Shown: positions 9,311-20,959 of the stretch, in pieces
How positions within the stretch are numbered: the first letter of the stretch is position 1
How the letters are laid out: each line of letters opens with the position of its first letter
Origin: Phymatolithon calcareum
Lineage: Eukaryota; Rhodophyta; Florideophyceae; Hapalidiales
Length of the DNA: 64,000 nt
Assembly (NCBI GenBank): GCA_977006965.1
Contig: OZ345372.1
Span: 2,170,001-2,234,000, forward strand
Direction of reading: 5' to 3'
Program-made: the position numbers and the translations under genes
The notes under the pieces: generated by a model
What the model saw: the letters and a program-made list of their open reading frames with translations, nothing else
The model's database searches: none
Told to the model about the DNA's origin: nothing

Positions 9311-12300
9311 CTTTTTATATTCTCTAAAATTAAGTTCACACTGGACTGCACAAAATGAATAAAACGTTTAGTCCTTTTCCCGTTACGTACTCTCTGTCAA
9401 ATAGACCGACTCCTGCAAGTCCGATGTACCCAAAAAAGCATGTTATTCTCGACTTTCCCGACAATTGCTCGCAATTTACCAGATTGAAACTCACGCGGCA
9501 GCATCCACGCTAAAGCACTTACATAATTTCGTAGTTTGACAACATTTTTGCGCGAATCCTTGCTCAATCTTCGATTTTCCGACGGGCCGAAGTTAAAATA
9601 TTGAAAAAACACGTAGCTTGGGAGACGTAATTTTCAAATCTATCTGGGCTTCTTGCAGCTCTCGTAATGCCTTTCTTCCGTCAATCGCCGCTCTGAATTA
9701 TCTTTTGAAATAGGTTCATGACACACTCTATCCCTTAATAGTCTATCCCATATATTATATGGGATAAATCGGGGTTTGATACAAACATATCTGTATTTTC
9801 AAAACTATTGAAAGCAAACTTGGCATTTTTATTGCCTTAGACAAGTAGTTCGAGGCGGACATTTTGGCACTTGTTTCACTGGCTGTAATTGCCTACAACT
9901 CGATCTATCGGAGATCACATTCGTCGCGATACTTGAAATCTTGGAGAGCTGTACTCCGGTAAAAGCCGATGATCGCGCCAGGTAGATTTTTGGCGCGTCT
10001 TCGTCTCAGGGAATGTCATTGCAGCACAAACAGCCATCTTCACACTGTGATTGACCTCTAACAGACTGACGTCTCTCGCCGCGCCGTCTTCAAGCTTCGG
10101 CGAATATATTCTTGTGCTGCTGATTTCGCCGACCTTCTCGGTCGCTTCCACATGCCGGATGCTCTTATCATTTTAATCTTTATCGCCTAGAGCTGATTGG
10201 ACCACTGCGCAGTGGCGCGCGCGCGCGCTGCTCTCTTAGACCTTCATGACGACAGTAGGCGCCAAATCCGACGCGGTCGCAGCGCGGATGACACCTATGA
10301 ACTACAAGCGAGAGCCCCCCATGTTTGAATCATCACCACGAACCTCAGTTTGCACCAGAAACTTCTCGTGGGGTCGCAACCTGAATTTTACTATATTTTT
10401 CGCCTATTTCTTTGCCGATTTAGAAAAACTTTTGGTCTCACGGCGCGAACGTTTCTGCACGTAGAAATTCGATTTTAATAAATTTGCGGTATTCGAGTGG
10501 TAGTCTACAACCATTTGGAAATTTTGACAGAGGCAATAAGATATTAAACCAGTCGTTCTCGAGATAATTGTTCATCTTTGTAGGCAATCTTTTTCAAGAT
10601 GAGAATTACGAAAAGTGCTCTAGACTCCTTATTTCATCACTTTTCTTTGATTGCAAAGAGCCGCCCTTACGGTTCTTCAAGTTGTCCCCCGCGATCGAGC
10701 CACCCAATGATGGCCTTCTAAGCCTATAAATCCCTGGCCTGTCTGCGTCATTCGCGCCCCGGCGTTCTCATCCGACCTGGGACGTCAATAAACTCCTCAG
10801 TGCGCCTCTGCATGCCGCGTTGAAAAGAGCCGCCCTGGCGGTTGTTCAAGTTGCCCCCGCGATTGAGCCCCCAGTGATCGACCTCTAATGCTGTACAGCC
10901 CATGGCCAGTTTTGGCCATTGGAAAGACTGCAGCTGCGAATCGAGGTTTTTTGAGAACACGTGATACCACAAGCGCCGAAGCGATCCGATCGGAATGTCT
11001 CCAAACTCTCCGTTGCACTCGTCTCGTCGCAAGGGGGCCCTAAATGTGGCCCAAACTGTCCCCCTCCGAACGAATTTCTGTTTAAGAGGCACACCAAGAT
11101 AACAGTGCGCTGCCGAGGTATGCTTCTTACCTGGCAGTTTTTTTACTACGAAGAAGAAGAACGCAAAACGTAGTGGACACTAGTGTTGGAGAAGATGGCG
11201 ATGAGAGAATCTATTGTGATTAAGGACTCTAATTGTTACACAGGCTAGTGAACGAGACCCAGGCTGCTCTGGTGTCGGCAAATCTGGCGTTGACGGCTTG
11301 CAAAATAAAAACCTAAAATTCACCCCCATTTCCTTGCGGAATATACCCTACCGTGTCGGTGCCGCCCTTATCTCTGTACGTATTTGATGAGCATTCGCGG
11401 GATGTCTGACAAAGGATGATGTCAGACGGATGCAAGGTCGCGAATCGAAGTCGATGCAGTTGCCACGATTAGCAAGCCGTCTCCGTGAAGAGCTCTTCCT
11501 CTTACTTGGCCGACGAGCGGTGACATACCAGGATTGGTCCTGGTACTTGATGTCGAAGCAGCAGCGAGCTGCTGCTGAACTGTTGATCTCCACCGAGCGG
11601 ATGATGCTCTGTGCTAAGAAATGTAGATTGACACACTTTTACTGCAGTTCTCTTCGATGCCTCCGAGGTCTGCTCCAAAAGCCTAACTACCTATTTATAT
11701 CCTTTGCGATAGAGCGAGGTGAAGCATTCTCCGAGCTCACTAATTGTGCGAAAGTGCACAATCTTACTAGATTAAAGGTCAATCTATTCTTCTAAAATCC
11801 AAGGTGGCTGTCACTCAGCCATCACATGCTAACCGTGAGATATAAACTTCGTTCTCCATCAAGCATCGAGCCACTTGGCCACCTGTTCTATGTCGGCAAA
11901 AGTTATTCCAGTGTAGCCTACATTGTCTGCTTCGAATCACCTTTTAGTGTCAGGAAGCCAATGTCGGGCAGCCGGTATGGAGAAGCCAGTATCGGTAAGC
12001 CAGTATAATCCTGCTTTACATTAATTAACGCATCAAGTGTTCGAGAACACTCTGTACGTGTTGCATAACAGTAATGCCGTATAACAGCGTGTTGACTCCC
12101 TTACTTCGCCCCAACGAGATCCGACAACTCACAAGCACCTCCGTGCAGTGGAGCCAGCCCGTAGTCGAGGTTGAGATTCTTGTTGAGAGGGGTGGACATA
12201 AACACCATGACCAAGCATTTAGACACTTCTTGTGTGATTCTTCAGGCACTAGGAGTGTCAACAAAAACAAATTTACTCAACTACACTACGACGATTCGAG

Positions 12301-12500
12301 AACATCTCAGTGATTAACAACTGGCAGTGTGCTGTGCTGTTGGATTGGCGTATGGTGTCTCTAAATACATGAAGAGCTCGTTGAAGGTGGATACTCGCGT
12401 CCGGAAGATTGCATATAAATGCAGAGTATTGAACGAGATGGAACATGGCATAGAATCTTCGAGAGTCGGGACGGCTGCCACAACTGTAGACCTCTGCTTC
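9311..12500. other. No recognisable gene; small repeats only
   Basis: There is a perfect 23-bp palindrome at 9748-9770 (TATCCCATATA centre). The palindrome CCACTGCGCAGTGG at 10202-10215 is followed by an alternating GC run at 10214-10228, and a duplicated 80-bp block is annotated separately. Short frames occur on both strands at 10.2-12.3 kb, but none shows a domain I recognise. Confidence 0.4.
10655..10907 (+). repeat. Direct duplication of an ~80-bp GC-rich block
   Basis: The blocks at 10655-10740 and 10824-10907 share AGAGCCGCCCT, GGTT-TTCAAGTTG-CCCCCGCGAT and a similar tail (ATGG/GTACAG...CCTGGCC/CATGGCC), with a period near 170 bp. The origin is unknown. Confidence 0.45.
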
Positions 12501-12503
12501 CTC

Positions 12504-13860
12504 CTATTCCTCTACTTCTTGGTCAGGCTGCTCCTCGGCCTCTTCTTCTACCTCGTCTACTTCGTCAGATACGAGCACCTCCTGCACGTCCTCGTCATTT
12601 TCGATGTCAAGCCAGCGTTCCACTTCGTCGCGTTCAACATTTTTGTCAAGATACAATCGTAGACTGTCGTCGCTACTGAGGTTGACGGAGAGTTTTCTAA
12701 GCACGCTGATGATATCCTGAACACCCTCCTAGCCAGTAGTGTTGCGCATTCTGCCGAACGTTAAGTTGATATCAGCACTGATTCCAGCCGGCAAAGTTAG
12801 ATTTTACCCAGCACCTCGCAAGCGTCATCTATATCCAATCTCATTCGATTTTTGCCATTCGTGCAACATCCAGCATATGGTGGTCGTACCCCTCTGAGAT
12901 GCCATTCATGCCGGCAGCCAGTCCCTTGTTCAGAGTACGCCTTTCTTCTCGTCTCTCAATCTCGGTTACAATTTCGCGCAACATTTGCCTTCGGTAGCCT
13001 TTCTTCCACTCTGCGATGATTCCTAAGTCCATAGGTTCGTGCACTGCCTCTACGTTAGGTGGTAGAGAGATGAGAGTAACCTGGCCGCGAATGGCTTCGA
13101 GATCCACATGCGAGCTCGCGTTGTCGACCAGCAGCGCGACCTTCTTCGACGTGCGCGCCCGCACGAACGGAAGGAAAACAAAGTTGAACCACTTTTTGAA
13201 TGTCGCCCCGTTGGCCCACACGGCTTTTTTGCTGAATTACGGCACAGGTGGTCACCCGAGCCGAAAGCATCGCAGATTTTTCGACTTGCCAATTATCGCC
13301 AGCGGTATGCGCTCCAAACCGTCGGCATTGGTGCAGCAGTACGCAGTGATACGATCTTTGGTTGACATCTGGCGGGTACCGCGGAGCGTTTTCTTATCTT
13401 CGTACTGTAGTATGTACGTCCTCTTCGGCATGAGCTTGTAGAAAAGGCCCGTTTTGACGACGTTGTAGATGCACTCGACGTCGTACTCACGGTGTCGCTC
13501 ATGCAGCTTGGCCATGTCCGCTGCGGCTTCTGCCACGGTCGCGCTGGTCGCCTGACCATGAATTGCAACCGAAATAAGAGCGTGGCGCTTCAAAAAGTTG
13601 ATGCACCAACCGACTGAATCTGAGAAACCATCCACGCGAGCGCGCTCCTCATCCGAAGGGTCCTCACGACGCAGTATTGCATCACGAACGAGGAGAGCGC
13701 GCGTAATGATTACGTCTTGGGTGGTGGACACCTTCATCGAGCGAGCTAGCTCTACGAAACGGTAGACTTTGCAACAGCCATACATCCCCGAACCAGTGGT
13801 CCTGGCACCGCCGACGTTCGGCAGCACTCTGGCATTCACGCGGAAGTTGCAAGCGGTGCG
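12504..13860 (-). pseudogene. Second, decayed Tigger-type transposase
   Basis: The minus-strand frame gives a CENP-B-type DNA-binding segment (GWCINFLKRHALISVAIHG), then CIYNVVKTGLFYKLMP, KDRITAYCCTNADGLERIPL and AIIGKSKNLRCFRLG. An in-frame TGA (13252-13254) and TAA (13237-13239) follow, then WANGATFKKWF, LLVDNASSHV and LPPNVEAVHEPMDLG. The first catalytic motif, usually N-x-D-E-T-G, is changed to NVVKTG, so the nuclease is inactive. Beyond a stop at 12841-12843 and frameshifts, an acidic tail (VEEEAEEQPDQEVEE, to 12504) looks like the protein's C terminus. It differs in sequence from the 3.5-kb Tigger. No terminal repeats were found. Confidence 0.75.
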
Positions 13861-13960
13861 CTGGCTATGTGCACAAAACTTGGATAAAGAAGAAGTAGCA
13901 AAGCTACTTCTCTTTTTCCATCCAAAAAACGCAAACGTCAGTGATCCACGTAACGGATGA
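13769..13960 (+). pseudogene. Helix-turn-helix-like segment on the opposite strand to the second Tigger
   Basis: The + strand frame contains AFTRKLQAVRWLCAQNLDKE then EVAKLL (13832-13906). This reads like the first helix-turn-helix of a Tigger/CENP-B-type transposase, the domain missing from the minus-strand remnant that begins directly beside it (YRFVELARSM near 13775). An inverted repeat GAAGTAGC-AAA-GCTACTTC lies at the end of the segment. A local inversion would explain this, but chance similarity is possible. Confidence 0.3.
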
Positions 13961-15300
13961 GTAGTAGTTTTGGCTTGGATGGATATTTAGCGTACTTTTA
14001 CCACTTTTGCTGGCTATTTAGCGAATTTCATCTTTTTTTTCGCTTAGCCAATTATGTACTGCCATAACTGAATTTGTCCAATGAGCTTCTCGGATTCCCA
14101 AGCTCTTAAAAAAATAAAAGCAAAAATCTAAGATGGGGGTGTAGGCATGAACTTCCAGAACAGCCCCATTCAAATTTTAGACTTTTCTTAACAGCTCTAA
14201 AATCGGGAACACTTTAGACTTTTTGCTGCAGTTGGTTTGGCGCGGACGGGAGAAGCGACTTGTCGGCGAGGGTCTTTTTCCTGTGCCATCACATTGTGGC
14301 AAAATTCAAGGTCTGTGATAATCACTGCAGAGAAGACAAGAAACAGCGGGTCTCAAGTGGCTCCCTCTCGCACACTGTCGCCTGTTTCTCAAAACAAGAC
14401 AGCAAATTCGGGGACTGGCTCTGGACGAGCGCCGCTTCATACTCTAGCTTTGATGACCAGATTCGGAATGGTATAAATGCGTCAGCACCCAGGCGCAGCA
14501 TTGTGTCGAAAGGCAATCGGAATAAGATTCACCAAGTCGTGGCCGGCTCAGTGTTCCTTCCGGGAGCACACGGAGAGAAGTGGCTGGTGCATGCGTCTTG
14601 CCATGTCCAGTCCCCGTTTTGGGAAACCAGCGCCCGTTACAGATCACTAAGACTAACAGGTGTGTGGCGACACTCTTGAACAGCACGTGGACCTTCGCGA
14701 GGTTCTACAGCGCTGAGCGCGCGAAAGTTAATCTTATGTTCTGAACTGTTCATCGCCGTTTTGCGACACACACACGGTTTTCTCAGGGTGCATGCTTGAA
14801 TATTGCTCCCTGCACAAGATTTCTTAAAGGGGAATTTGAAACTTCTGAGCACAGAAGAAAGGGAGGCCTTTCTGTGCGTGGTCTCAAAAAAGTGTTCCAC
14901 TTAATTTTTGCTCACTTTAGTGAGCTTTGAAATGTTGCCTCGATTCAAGACGCCCGGACAATAGACAATAGATTCCACCTAACAGCTCGACATGGACCTG
15001 GCGGACGGGCGGCGAGGCTGTCCCTAAGTCTTGATATAGTCGAGACGGATACAAGTCAAGTCGTAAGAGTCCCGTAAACGGGTTCTGCTCGTGGTCTAGA
15101 CGGCAATAATATTTATTGTGGCTCCCTCAGAGGCCGCTTGCGTGTGAGCAGAGTACTAGAAAATTACTGAAGCATGAGAGCAAGGCGAAGCAATCGCCGA
15201 GTTCAAAGTTTGTGCAGCAGCGAAAACTGGCAATAAGAATGACAGTAACCGGGAAGTTGCACAATATATCATTGCAAAACAAGATGTGAGTTACGTCGTA
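13961..15300. other. No recognisable gene
   Basis: A 139-codon frame on + (14260-14679) and several overlapping minus-strand frames are open but match nothing I recognise. The stretch separates the Tigger remnant from the secreted-protein gene. Confidence 0.35.
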
Positions 15301-15321
15301 TCATCTAATGCAGGCGATGGA

Positions 15322-16461
15322 TTAAGGGATTTGGCAGGTTCTGCACGGGCGGCGGTCGAAGCGATTGCGGAATGGATCACGAGGGCGAGGGCGAACAGGC
15401 GGTGCGGGTGGCTTCAAGTAAACATCAGCGTTGACGCCAGCTATGCGAATCAGGTCAATGAAGTTCTTCTTAATGACAATAACGCGTTTCCCTGACACGT
15501 CAGTTTTCAAAGCTTTTCTAACTTTTGTGTTCAAAGTGTCTTCCAAGTCACTGCCAAATCCACGCACTTTCTTTTGCACCCTTCGTCTGATGTAGTTTGC
15601 CAACTCTCGAAATATAAAGTCCTCCAGAGGACGAGGAAGAGCTCCAAGTCCGAGCACAATAGGAGCTCCGAAATCCCACGTTGCGCTCTGCGCAATGTCA
15701 TCCACAATGCTTTTTACACTTTTGCCCCTGAAAAGCGATTCAAGGGAGCTCCCAAGAGTCGACGTCAGCCCCGCCAGATGACTATAAATGCCGGTGATCA
15801 CGCTCAGTCCTTTCACTCTGAAACGTAAGCGAGTGTCCTGGAGCCCGAAGAGAACTGCAATAACGGGTCGCAAAGTAAGCTCAAAATCCCCTGACGGAAG
15901 ATTGCGCACCGTCGGGTTAAGGGTGAAACCAACAGCAACGTTCGCAGTTGTAGAGAGTCCGGCGTGAAGAGAGAACGAGTCGCGGCCAACGCGTTTGCAT
16001 TTTCCAAAGAATCTTGCCCCAAACCGCTTTCTTGCATCAACCCTGGCAGAAAGCGATACAGGCAGTTTGAGACCAACGGCGAGTGGACGAGAAAGAGAAT
16101 TTCCCTTCAAGTTCAAGCTTGTCGCACTTGAAATATGGGCAGAAGCGTGGCGGTGCCGGATTTCCGCTGTCACAGAGCAACTGTGACCAGTTTCGATCTT
16201 TTCATGTTTCGGGTTGTCGTACTGGAAGAGAATTCCGTTCTTGTCGATGGATATTCTGGCGTTCTGCAACTCGGAATTGACCTTATGAAGGACAGCTTTG
16301 CATAGAGCCTTTTTCACAGAATTCGAAGAGTCACAGTCGAGGACACCGGTGGAAATTTGCTTTGTGCTGGCGAGGTGTTTAAGAGACGATTCAGCCAAGA
16401 TAGTACCAGTCGTCAAAAATAGAATAGAAATGGAGAAGATGAAAGGTATGAATCCGGCCAT
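15322..16461 (-). CDS. Unrecognised secreted protein (379 aa)
   Basis: The frame is open for 434 codons. I choose the ATG at 16461, because the protein then starts MAGFIPFIFSISILFLTTG followed by TILAESS, a textbook signal peptide with a likely cut after T-I-L-A. Starts further upstream (ATG at 16581, or non-ATG at 16623) would bury this segment. The mature part has six Cys: two near the N terminus (CDSSNSVKKALCK), one in GHSCSV, one in FGKCKR and a C-R-T-C pair at the C-terminal end. Alternating polar/hydrophobic stretches (SLNLKGNSLSRPLAVGLKLP; FELTLRPVIAVLFGL) suggest an extended beta fold, perhaps lipid-binding, but no family is recognised. The tail is Pro/Arg-rich. An AATAAA on the minus strand lies at 15112-15117. 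The lack of any stop over this length amid decayed DNA argues for a living gene. Confidence 0.65.
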   Translation of the reverse strand: MAGFIPFIFSISILFLTTGTILAESSLKHLASTKQISTGVLDCDSSNSVKKALCKAVLHKVNSELQNARISIDKNGILFQYDNPKHEKIETGHSCSVTAEIRHRHASAHISSATSLNLKGNSLSRPLAVGLKLPVSLSARVDARKRFGARFFGKCKRVGRDSFSLHAGLSTTANVAVGFTLNPTVRNLPSGDFELTLRPVIAVLFGLQDTRLRFRVKGLSVITGIYSHLAGLTSTLGSSLESLFRGKSVKSIVDDIAQSATWDFGAPIVLGLGALPRPLEDFIFRELANYIRRRVQKKVRGFGSDLEDTLNTKVRKALKTDVSGKRVIVIKKNFIDLIRIAGVNADVYLKPPAPPVRPRPRDPFRNRFDRRPCRTCQIP

Positions 16462-17003
16462 TGTGACCTCTGAGAAACTGCCTGCCCCCGGCTCTGCTCC
16501 GGAGGCACAGGTTACGTCAAGTACACTTGAATCTTGGGATTTCTGTTCATTTAATGTGGAGCAGCAGGGTGGTAAAACCATGCTCCTTACATTGAAAAGG
16601 GATGAAATCCCCCTCGCGGTCACCCAGAATCGTCAAGGAGGAGGCTCCTACTAGCTTTCCGCTTGTGGGAAAAAATCTTTACAAAATTTGAAAATATGTT
16701 CTAGTAATTAACGTTTCTATAGCGCAGAACATAATTTCGATATGCTGTACAATACGCCTTAACGGTCGCGTAGGCTGACGCGACTTTTTGATAAGTTTGC
16801 GCATTTTGACAATCTCGCGCCCCTTGCTGTGCGTAGCGGCACGCGACTTCCTTAGATAAGAATTGCTGATCTCACGAAGATTGTCTTAAGACATCTGGTC
16901 GTCCACGTGCACTGCAAGCAGAGAAGAAGTGTGCTTATACAATTATGTAGCACGATTAACGCCCTGCGGTAATCTAAGTAGCGGAAAAAAAGCTCTGCTC
17001 GCT

Positions 17004-17075
17004 AGCCCAGAGGGGCATATGCATTCACTATAATGATAATTATTATTATAGTGAAAGCATATTCCCCTAAGGGCT
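17004..17075 (+). repeat. 72-nt imperfect inverted repeat (hairpin)
   Basis: The arms AGCCC..GAGGGG..ATATGC..TTCACTATAAT and the reverse complement are 31 nt each around a 10-nt AT-rich loop. Four single mismatches are spread through the stem. The shape resembles a miRNA precursor or a tiny foldback element. No similar sequence was seen elsewhere in the window. Confidence 0.7.
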
Positions 17076-17316
17076 TGAAGATCTTGTGATACTATCCAGC
17101 CGCAAAAGTACGCCGAGGAACCTGAATAGCCGCAAGCTCGATACGAGCCCGTGACCTATATCAGAGCTGATATGTCACGAATATCTGCACCGAGGCCAAC
17201 TTGACTTCGCTATGTTGCAAAGAAATCAGCTGGTGTGAACGCTAATTAATGTTCATCTTAGCAATGCAAAATCTCTTGCGACTCTGCGCACTATGTCTGT
17301 TACATACCCAGAGAAG

Positions 17317-17373
17317 GCTAGATATAATAACAGCAGCACGTCTAGTAGACGTGCTGCTGTTGGTATATCTAGC
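17317..17373 (+). repeat. 57-nt near-perfect inverted repeat
   Basis: The 28-nt arms (GCTAGATATA, two mismatched bases, AACAGCAGCACGTCTA) surround a single central base. It lies 240 bp from another hairpin with a different sequence. Confidence 0.75.
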
Positions 17374-17375
17374 TC

Positions 17376-18500
17376 CGACAATGCCTTTCGCCGAGTGCAG
17401 AACTAGACGCCTGCGTGTCGACTAGAAATGCTTGATTAGAAAACGCGTTTCCGGACGCACTGCTAATACACCCTGTTTCTCCGTTTCTAGAACCTCCATG
17501 ATGATGATCATCATCATGCGGCATCATGCCAAATGATGCGACTTCTAGATGTTGCAATTCCCGAGAAGCTCTGTAATTGCTTTCCGCGCGCGGACATAGT
17601 GCAGGCGGGCGTGGTGCACGTCTTTGCACTTCTCTACGGAGATACACGTGTCGCCCAAGTGATATGATACAGCTCTTCACATAGAACATCCACGGCACAT
17701 CCCAGCAGCCGAGGCTTACTGTACTGCACAGGTCCGTGCGCCTTCCGCAGCTCGGTTCCACGTGCCGCTCACTCGTTGACTTTGATCATAGCTTCCGGCG
17801 GCATCAAAAGTTTCAAAAATGCTACATTTTTTGAAAAGCAAGCAAAACGATGCGGTTATTTGAAACAAAATTTTAAAACAGGATATTTCACCTATTTAGT
17901 GGTCTATTTGGCCCTACCGAATGAAGCATCTTTTGATATTCTTAGCCAAGTGCTCGTTTCATAAACTTAGTTATTATGAAAATGAATCAAAATCCGTAAG
18001 TACCGTGTCCGTTACTGTGCAAAGGATCGTGGTCCGTGCGCTTCCCTTACTCAAACTTGGCTCTGGTTTCCAGTTCGCGGGGAGCCAATAGCTCTAGCTC
18101 CCTAAATCGGCAAAAACGGCGTGAGTCTTCCGCTCTCCTCAGAATTCTGCGGAGAGCGGATCCGCGCTGTATCGTGAATTCTTGTTCGACAGTTACCAAC
18201 GCATCAGCAGACTCTTTGAGCACGTTTGCGAAGGCCATTGTCCCATGATGGAAAAGGTCTTTCTCTGCTGAATATTTGCGCGGTGGGGTTCGACACGATC
18301 TGGCGGGATACCAATACCTACTTCTGGTCCACGTTTAGGCCTCGAGGAGATATTTTTCCACTGTTCTTTGTCATCTGCTCCCTCAGAGCAAAATTCATAT
18401 GTACGACAAGATTGGCGCTCGAAAAGGCCATCTATATGTTAGTGTGTCCGAAATGCCATATACCTTTCAGAAGAGTCAACCAATTTTTTCCTTCAAGAGA
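17376..18500. other. No recognisable gene; two small palindromes
   Basis: A perfect 22-bp palindrome CATGATGATGA/TCATCATCATG lies at 17497-17518. A 30-bp palindrome with one mismatch (CCGCTCTCC...GGAGAGCGG around CAGAATTCTG) lies at 18130-18159. A 130-codon minus-strand frame at 17369-17761 has no recognisable domain. Confidence 0.4.
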
Positions 18501-18504
18501 TTAG

Positions 18505-18675
18505 AGATGTCCAGAGATGGGTTTCAACAGTTCACTGAATCGTGTTACACCAACAAAAAAGAACTCTTCTTTAGACAGAATCCAGCGAAAACGTCGTGGC
18601 ACTAGGAAAGTTGCCGAAAGCGTCAGCAGATGCGTTGGAAACTTTTAAATAAACTTCTACCTTTCATCATCTTCA
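18505..18675 (+). mobile_element. Short retroelement copy (SINE-like family)
   Basis: It contains the family's conserved blocks in order: TTCACTGAATCGTGTTACACC, AGACAGAATCCAGC, GTGGCACTAGGAAAGTT, GCGTCAGCAGATGCGTTGG and AACTTTTAAATAAA, then a T/C-rich tail. The same blocks occur at 45365-45587 (+) and 28640-28830 (-). It has no coding capacity. Confidence 0.7.
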
Positions 18676-18954
18676 AGAGATTACAAAAGCATATCCCTCC
18701 CCTCGTTTCCTTTTCCCGAATGATTCCCTTTCTCCAAAGGCCGTTTTGCATTGTTTAGGCCGCAATACTTCCAGAAACATTCAGACATATATATTGAAAA
18801 CGAGCTTGTCAGAATGTCGAGGGATAACTTTCCTTCGTTTGTAATAGTTCCTACTGAAGTCCTCCTTTTCTATTGTGTAGGAGCTAAGAAGGGCGCTTTC
18901 AATGAACGTCACGACTCTCTCAGTAGCCATCGCAACTGTTGCAACAAATTGTTT

Positions 18955-19015
18955 TTTATTCAAGTTTATCTAAAAGCCCCACAGACTTCCGAAGATATGG
19001 GCGACGCTTCCTCTG
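18955..19015 (-). repeat. LINE 3'-end fragment
   Basis: On the minus strand it reads CCGAAGTCTGTGGGGCTTTT then AGATAAACTTGAA. The same 3' end occurs at 23630-23680 (+), 25840-25885 (+) and downstream of the LINE coding remnant near 54620-54690 (-), which identifies it as a LINE tail. Confidence 0.5.
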
Positions 19016-19880
19016 ACAACGCCAGGAAAACTGCGTAGTATGGAGTTTCGCGTGAGGAAATTAGTGTGCACGCTTCCCTTTTTAGACGATTTTGCTTGCA
19101 AACCAGAGTTTCAGATATTGGAAGTCTCGAGCTTCTCAAGAATGCACCAATGTCACAAGGAACGCTGTAAACATATGCGAAAGCCTAATCGTTGAGGTGA
19201 GAGCAGCTGCAGAAGTGGCTTATGGAGTACTTATTCTGGACAAATATATTTTAAAAGTACTACACATGCGCTTTGAAAGACTGTGCACAGAGTATTCATA
19301 GAGCTTTAAAGATACTGAAATAGTAGATTGGAGCAGTAACTGAGATCGGAAAGCTGAACGAATACTGCCAAGGTGGCAGGTGGTCTTCTGAATCCGAAAG
19401 AGATTGTTTTTCTGATGTGAAAATTATGTTCGAAATGTTTCAAGAAAGGGCAAAATCAGTTTGCCCAGGTATCACGTGGGTTTTTGTTAGATAGGCTAGA
19501 ATGGTGCCGGATTGAAGCACCAAATTGCGGACAACATTACAGCAAGATGAGACAATGGGAATCCTCGAGCATCCTTTCAAGGGAGATCTGCACAGTGTGC
19601 AATGGGTTGTCCCTTTTTTTAAAAAGAAGGAACGCTTAGGGCATACCATCCAAGGAATTCGAATTGGCCACAAGTCGAACTTGCAAACCAATGACACTCT
19701 CGTGAATACGGCTTTTCTCGCCGTCAAGAGGGGTTTTTGCACACATCATTTTCGTTCGAAATATATAGCCTGCATTTGACCACCAAAGTCAGCCACGAGA
19801 CTCAGGGTTTCGAGAAGGTTGTGCGCCTGGAGCTTGAGCTTTTCTGCGGTTACGTTGGTCAAATCCGAAAGGCCGATGGG
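19016..19880. other. No recognisable gene
   Basis: Only short overlapping frames are present (the longest is 100 codons, minus, at 19440-19742). No domain or repeat is recognised. Confidence 0.35.
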
Positions 19881-20310
19881 GATGGATGTTTGATGATTTT
19901 ATTTTAAGAGCTCCCAAAGCCTCACCTTGGAGTATGCCGGGATAGATACTTGATGATTTTATTTTGAGAGCTCCCAAAGCCTCACCTTGGAGTAACGGTG
20001 CAGCTCTTGCGATATTCTCTAAGCTAAAGTCGTCTGGCTACTCAAAACGTTCTTGATTCGTAGTTCTCTGCCAACAAGAGCTCCTGTCAGTCTCTTGCAC
20101 TCAAACTCAATTGCTGTACTCATCTTCGACGACGCTAGAGTACGTTGTAAGGCGACTAGTTCGATCATCGCAGTTATCCCAAAGTAGGCATCCAATACTG
20201 ATTTCCTCCAAAGGGGTGCTCGGTTGAATGTCAACCTTAGGCACCTTAAACGTGTTGTTCTTTTTCGTATGAGTAACGTAGGCCAGTCATTGTCAATCGA
20301 TCCTTAAAAA
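19880..20310 (-). mobile_element. LINE 3' fragment with duplicated tail
   Basis: The minus-strand frame encodes RKSVLDAYFGITAMIELVAL then QRTLASSKM, followed by FECKRLTGALVGRELRIKNV, the conserved C terminus of the main LINE family here. It ends with the family 3' tail (GGGAGCTCTCAAAATAAAAT then CATCAA). The tail is present twice in tandem (19880-19930 and 19945-19995). It faces the four + strand copies that follow. Confidence 0.75.
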
Positions 20311-20579
20311 TTTGGTGTAGTAATAGTTCTGTTATCTCTACTTGCGATAGCGACGAGCACTCCCTGAAACATTGCAAAATGTGAACATGAAGTTGCTCGA
20401 GGTTCTGTAGGTCAAGATGTCAGTCATACTGAGGTAAACAAAATTTTGTAGGACAAAACCAAATGTTAGATTTGTCACGCCAGCGGCCAAACCATTGGAG
20501 TCATGGTCGGCCCGGTACTGAAGCACGAAGGACCATACTTCAGAAACGTGCTCGCAAACCCATTCCGTAAGAGTACTTT

Positions 20580-20940
20580 GGAAGACATGAGGACATAAGG
20601 GAAGCAACGAAGGATATTGAATATCTCAAGATTTATGACGACTTGCAACAAGCCCTTCAGAAAGCCCAGGAGGGATCTGTCACGAAGATGAAGAGTAGAG
20701 AGGATATAATTAAGGAATGGGAAAAGGAAGAAGAAGGCAGATCAATGAAGATTCCTATTGAAGGAAAGCTACCAGGGATCCTTTACATAAGAGAAAGAAC
20801 GACATGTTTAAGGTGCCTCACGTTGACATTTAACCGAGCACCCCATTGGCGAAAATCAGTATTGGATGCCTACTTTGGGATTACTGCGATGATCGAACTA
20901 GTCGCCTTACAACGTACTCTAGCGTCGTCGAAGATCCCCC
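20580..20940 (+). mobile_element. LINE C-terminal fragment 1 of the tandem array
   Basis: The frame reads LQQALQKAQEGSVTKMKSRE, then KIPIEGKLPGILYIRERTT and FNRAPHWRKSVLDAYFGITA. It breaks off after ASSK at about 20935, where unrelated sequence joins the next copy. It lacks the 3' tail. Confidence 0.7.
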
Positions 20941-20959
20941 CTCAGTCCATGCCTATACA

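Noticed and set aside
16462-16623. N-terminal extension of the secreted protein to a 433-residue form
   Set aside because: The upstream start is not ATG, and the extension would place the signal peptide internally.
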